From Ktedonobacteraceae bacterium (GTDB lineage: Bacteria; Chloroflexota; Ktedonobacteria; Ktedonobacterales; Ktedonobacteraceae), in assembly GCA_035653615.1 (NCBI GenBank), contig DASRBN010000030.1, forward strand, positions 1 to 64,000: 64,000 bases of DNA. Direction: 5' to 3'. Numbering within the stretch: the stretch's first letter is position 1; the number at the start of each line of letters is the position of its first letter. A program made the translations under genes and the position numbers. The notes under the pieces were generated by a model, which saw nothing but the letters and a program-made list of their open reading frames with translations, was not told the origin of the DNA and searched no databases. Positions 60,934 through 64,000 of the stretch are shown one piece after another.

Positions 60934-61515
60934 ATGAAAAAATGTTTACTACTCCCTTTTACGCATGGCATCGACTCATTTGCGGTTGAGCAGGCTATAC
61001 GGTTAGCGAAGAGCCTGGGTGCTACCCTCATTTCTCTCTCAATAATTTTTGTGCCGCAGGAACGATGTCCAGGAGGGGCTCGCCTCGAACATATTCAGCA
61101 GTCGAAGGATTTTCTGGAAATGGCGAAGTATAGGGCGGCAAGAATCGGTGTTCCTCTCAAATGCTTCGAGGTTTTTACATCTGACGTTGTGGAGAGTATT
61201 AACATTGTGGCGAGGGAACAGGGATGCGAGGGTATCTTGCTCTTCGTACAGGACAGGCGCGGCGTGCTTCTGCATGCAGATGAGATTAAGCATCTGATGG
61301 AGAGGGCGACTTGTAAGCTCTATATTATGCGCTTGCAGTTTGATGATAAAGATACTCCTGTACGATCTTTTCGCGAGCGTCTCTCTCATTTGCTTTCCCA
61401 GAGGGGGCGGAGATACCAGGGGATGCCGCTCGAAGTGCTGGCCTATGCTGAAGAGGAGGCATCCCCTCTCTTTTGTATTCCATCGGGCAGGAAGCCTGGC
61501 TATGAACGTAGTTGA
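60934..61515 (+). CDS. Usp-domain protein, possible detached KdpD sensor module
   Basis: The 193-aa protein starts MKKCLLLPFTHGIDSFAVEQAIRLAKSLGATLISLSIIFV, a universal-stress-protein fold, with a later strand-helix unit EQGCEGILLFVQDRRGVLLHADEIKHLMERATCKLYIMRL. KdpD carries a Usp domain in its cytoplasmic N-terminus; both KdpD-like kinases here lack it, so this gene may supply it in trans. The start is the second ATG after GGAGG (spacing 5); GTG at 60901 lacks a ribosome site. The end overlaps the next kinase by 14 bases. The C-terminal ~50 residues are basic then acidic and not Usp-like. Confidence 0.65.
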   Translation: MKKCLLLPFTHGIDSFAVEQAIRLAKSLGATLISLSIIFVPQERCPGGARLEHIQQSKDFLEMAKYRAARIGVPLKCFEVFTSDVVESINIVAREQGCEGILLFVQDRRGVLLHADEIKHLMERATCKLYIMRLQFDDKDTPVRSFRERLSHLLSQRGRRYQGMPLEVLAYAEEEASPLFCIPSGRKPGYERS

Positions 61516-63193
61516 GCATTTACCCGCAATCGAAGAAAGAAAAGCCCCGACCTGGAGAAGTTTCCTCTATGATACAGTTCTGGCAATAGCTGGAGCTTTG
61601 CTGATTACTGCTATCATCTTCTTGCTTCATCTCTATCCGCGCATTCCCAACATATCGTTTGCCTACCTGCTGGTTGTGCTGGCACTGGCGAGTACACGGG
61701 GATTGTATGCCTCAATTCTCACCTCTGTGACAGCATTTCTTTCGTTTGATTACTACCTCGTGCCGCCAATTTACACCTTTACAATACAAAGGGTGGACGA
61801 ATGGCTGGCCCTGTTTTTCTTCCTGGCGGTTTCCATCATCACGGCGCAATTCGCTACGGCCCTGCGGAAGCGTGCGGAGGAAGCGCGGCGGCACGAACGT
61901 GAGATGCACATCCTCTTCGATCTCGTGCGCGTCACCAATCGAGAAGATGATCTTTCCAGGGAACTCAGCGTGGTTGCCCGTGCATTTGTGGATGTGTTTT
62001 CGCCGTGGGGGGTGCGTGCATGTTCGATTCTGCTACCGGATGAAAGTGGAGCGCTTACTGTACGCGCATCCGCCAATGGACTTGCAGCGATCAAGCCGGA
62101 GGAACGTTCCTCTGATGAGGAAGCAACGTGTTCATGGGTACTCTCTCATGGCCAATCCGTAAAGCTGCACGAGACATCAACTTCTCTACAGAAGTCGGCT
62201 TATACGCTGCGAGTTTCTGCAACTGGCAGGGCTGAACTCCCTGATTCACGTTACGCACTCTACCTGCTCCCACTCAGGGTGGGGCAAAAGGCCGTGGGCG
62301 TCCTTCGTCTCAAGATCGAGGGGAACCCGCACTGGCTTTCTTCGGAGTCATCTCTAGATGATGAAAAAGAGCGCGCAAGCTCGCAGACAGCTTTCTTCTG
62401 GACCTTCCTGGAACAGGCTTCGACGATGATTGAACAGGCGAGTTTGCGCCAGGAAACGATGCAGGTCGAGGTCTTGCGACGCACAGATGCCTTGCGTACT
62501 GCCCTGCTTTCCTCTGTTTCGCATGATTTGCGCACTCCGCTAGCCTCGATAAAGGCAGCGGCCAGCAGTCTCCAGCAGGAAGATATGCAGTGGGATGAGG
62601 AGGCGCGCCGCAGCTTTGCTAATACTATTGAACGTGAGGCTGATCGTCTCAATCGCCTTGTTGAGAACCTGCTGGATATGTCACGCATTGAAGCAGGTGC
62701 GCTCAAGCCTGAGAAAGAGTGGTATTCGATCACCGCTTTGATCCAGGATGTGGTGGGGCGCCTGCAGCCGCTTTTACAGACAAGGGAGATACGAGCCTCT
62801 TTGCCTGCTGATTTGCCACCGGTAAAGATAGATTATCTCTACATTGATCAGGTCCTGACAAATCTCCTGGAAAATGCCACGCGCTACACACCACCAGATT
62901 CGCCGATTGATCTCAGCACGGCAGTGAAAAATAACTTCATACTTGTCAGCGTCGCTGATCGCGGCCCGGGCATTCCTGCCGGTGAGCGCGAGCGCATATT
63001 TGACAAGTTCTACCGCATACTTGGGAGCCAGCGCGATACGAGAGGATCGGGATTAGGTCTTGCTGTCAGTCGTGGGCTTATTGAAGCTCACGGAGGGCGT
63101 ATCTGGGTAGAGGCGCGTGAGGGGGGCGGCTCTGTGTTTCGTTTCACGCTTCCGCTTGAGAACATAGAAGAGGGACATTTCCATGATGAATGA
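61502..63193 (+). CDS. KdpD-like sensor histidine kinase, copy 2
   Basis: The 563-aa protein has the same order as copy 1: DUF4118 membrane unit (ITAIIFLLHLYPRIPNISFAYLLVVLALASTRGLYASILTSVTAFLSFDYYLVPPIYTFTI), GAF-like domain, HisKA with SSVSHDLRTPLASIKAAASSL and His341, and HATPase_c with NLLENATRYTPPDS, DRGPGIPAGE and SGLGLAVSRGLIEAHGG. The start is the ATG at 61502 with AGGAAG upstream and 14 bases of overlap with the Usp gene; the longer in-frame reading is not supported. It overlaps the second response regulator by 11 bases. Confidence 0.87.
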   Translation: MNVVEHLPAIEERKAPTWRSFLYDTVLAIAGALLITAIIFLLHLYPRIPNISFAYLLVVLALASTRGLYASILTSVTAFLSFDYYLVPPIYTFTIQRVDEWLALFFFLAVSIITAQFATALRKRAEEARRHEREMHILFDLVRVTNREDDLSRELSVVARAFVDVFSPWGVRACSILLPDESGALTVRASANGLAAIKPEERSSDEEATCSWVLSHGQSVKLHETSTSLQKSAYTLRVSATGRAELPDSRYALYLLPLRVGQKAVGVLRLKIEGNPHWLSSESSLDDEKERASSQTAFFWTFLEQASTMIEQASLRQETMQVEVLRRTDALRTALLSSVSHDLRTPLASIKAAASSLQQEDMQWDEEARRSFANTIEREADRLNRLVENLLDMSRIEAGALKPEKEWYSITALIQDVVGRLQPLLQTREIRASLPADLPPVKIDYLYIDQVLTNLLENATRYTPPDSPIDLSTAVKNNFILVSVADRGPGIPAGERERIFDKFYRILGSQRDTRGSGLGLAVSRGLIEAHGGRIWVEAREGGGSVFRFTLPLENIEEGHFHDE

Positions 63194-63881
63194 AGACGCG
63201 CACATTCTGGTAGTCGATGATGATATTGGTATTCAACGCGCTCTACAACGCAGCTTGAGCGCCTATGGCTATCAAGTGAGCACTGTCAGCACCGGTGAGG
63301 AGGCGCTGGAGGAAATTGCTCGGAAACGTCCCGACCTTGTTTTACTCGACCTGGGATTGCCCGGCATGAGCGGTCTGGAGGTGTGTGAGAAGATACGCAC
63401 CGGGTCCAATCTTCCGATCATCGTGCTTTCTATTAAGAACTCGGAACAGGATAAAGTCCGCGCGCTTGATCTTGGTGCCGACGATTACGTCTCCAAACCC
63501 TTTGGAATCAACGAGGTTCTCGCTCGCGTTCGTGTGGCGCTGCGCCATGCTACGCAGCGATACTCTGAGACGGAACAGGTTGTGAAAGCAGGTTCTTTGA
63601 CGATTGACTTTACGAAACGAAAAGTGCTGGTAGATGGACGTGATATCAAGCTTACACCGACCGAATATGAATTGCTGGCCGCCCTGGTGCAGCACAGCGG
63701 CAAGATCATGACGCGCCATATGCTGCTCTCTCAAGTGTGGGGGAATGGTTACGAAGCGGACGCGCATTATCTGCACGTTTATGTGGCTCACCTGCGGCAA
63801 AAGATCGAACCAGACCCGGCGCATCCATGCTTTATATTGACCATCCCTGGCGTCGGTTACCGCTTCAACTCAGAATTCTAG
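63183..63881 (+). CDS. KdpE-like OmpR-family response regulator, copy 2
   Basis: The 232-aa regulator has Asp56 (LVLLDLGLPG), Lys105 (VSKPFG) and the winged-helix domain IKLTPTEYELLAALVQHSGKIMTRHMLLSQVWGNGYEAD. It is a close paralogue of copy 1; the two share nearly the whole recognition helix region, so they may bind related sites. Overlap with the kinase suggests coupling. The ATG at 63183 or its neighbour at 63186 may be used. No kdpFABC gene follows within the window. Confidence 0.9.
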   Translation: MMNEDAHILVVDDDIGIQRALQRSLSAYGYQVSTVSTGEEALEEIARKRPDLVLLDLGLPGMSGLEVCEKIRTGSNLPIIVLSIKNSEQDKVRALDLGADDYVSKPFGINEVLARVRVALRHATQRYSETEQVVKAGSLTIDFTKRKVLVDGRDIKLTPTEYELLAALVQHSGKIMTRHMLLSQVWGNGYEADAHYLHVYVAHLRQKIEPDPAHPCFILTIPGVGYRFNSEF

Positions 63882-64000
63882 GTTGACACCCTATTCCTAT
63901 TGCTCATTTTGAGCAAACATTGAGATGCCGCATTATTCTTCTTAGTTCATCTTGATACGAAAAGCGCGATAATTGCTGTAAAGGTAAGATCAGTCAGTGG
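63882..64000. other. End of window, no gene
   Basis: The last 119 bases hold no reading frame. TTGCTCATTTTGAGCAA (63900-63916) is a small perfect hairpin but has no T-tract. Whether kdp transport genes follow cannot be seen. Confidence 0.4.

Noticed and set aside
61340-61501. 54-codon N-terminal extension of the second kinase
   Set aside because: It overlaps the Usp gene in another frame and is not like copy 1; the ATG at 61502 has a ribosome site and gives a matching length.
58393-63881. Complete kdp potassium transport locus
   Set aside because: kdpF, kdpA, kdpB and kdpC are not in the window, so only the sensor-regulator part can be claimed.

Overview
The window reads as a chromosomal segment of a Chloroflexota bacterium, most likely class Ktedonobacteria. 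This is an inference from gene content, not a database result. The pointers are several Ser/Thr kinases with surface domains, a GTP cyclohydrolase of the FolE2/MptA family fused to FolK, caspase-TPR proteins, KdpD-like kinases with DUF4118, PIG-V and GT-C mannosyltransferases, lipoproteins with Gram-positive style lipoboxes, frequent GTG/TTG starts, and dispersed palindromic intergenic repeats. The first ~135 bases are the 3' end of a 23S rRNA gene. No 5S gene follows it in the window, no tRNA gene or CRISPR array was recognised, and no intact insertion sequence is present.

Layout. 1-413: 23S tail, spacer and a perfect 18-bp palindromic terminator shared with the convergent glycolate oxidase operon. 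414-9285 (minus): glcF, an FtsJ/RlmM-like methyltransferase coupled to glcE, glcD, a lamin-tail surface protein, a 61-aa membrane protein, rsfS and a FolK-FolE2/MptA fusion. 9561-18012 (minus): transmembrane Ser/Thr kinase, PIG-L deacetylase, mutY, a small hypothetical gene, and a tight sulfatase-lgt-phosphodiesterase operon. 18412-23021 (mostly plus): a secreted two-repeat protein, a repeat-rich spacer, and a hypothetical gene with galT and a dppA-like M55 peptidase. 23175-27045 (minus): a TetR regulator with two DNA-binding domains, a DHA2 drug exporter and its HlyD-like partner. 27141-34457: a pseudokinase-FHA protein, a DedA protein and three GT-C glycosyltransferases. 34539-38430: a fused E1 alpha-beta 2-oxoacid dehydrogenase facing a degenerate E1-alpha paralogue, then a methyltransferase.

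38475-48852 holds an esterase, a Nudix hydrolase, an amidohydrolase and a PAS/GAF histidine kinase in series, a YtxH-like gene followed by repeats, a glutamine synthetase homologue (with the amidohydrolase, a split FluG-like pair), an ABC-F ATPase and a caspase-TPR membrane protein. 48990-49595 is coaE. 49937-56229 is a complete branched-chain amino-acid ABC transporter (livK-H-M-G-F) behind a perfect consensus sigma-70 promoter and a ~245-nt leader. A 172-bp MITE-like element with 20-bp perfect inverted ends lies after livF. The window ends with a beta-propeller lipoprotein and a duplicated KdpD/KdpE-like two-component module, with a stand-alone Usp-domain gene between the copies.

The most notable items are the KdpD/KdpE-Usp tandem array, the pseudokinase-FHA protein, the tandem-HTH TetR, the degenerate E1-alpha, the FolK-MptA fusion, the split FluG pair, the oversized LivM and the nested inverted-repeat element. 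No single locus is convincingly a new defence or mobile system. Functional names rest on recognised motifs in the translated sequence; no similarity search was run.
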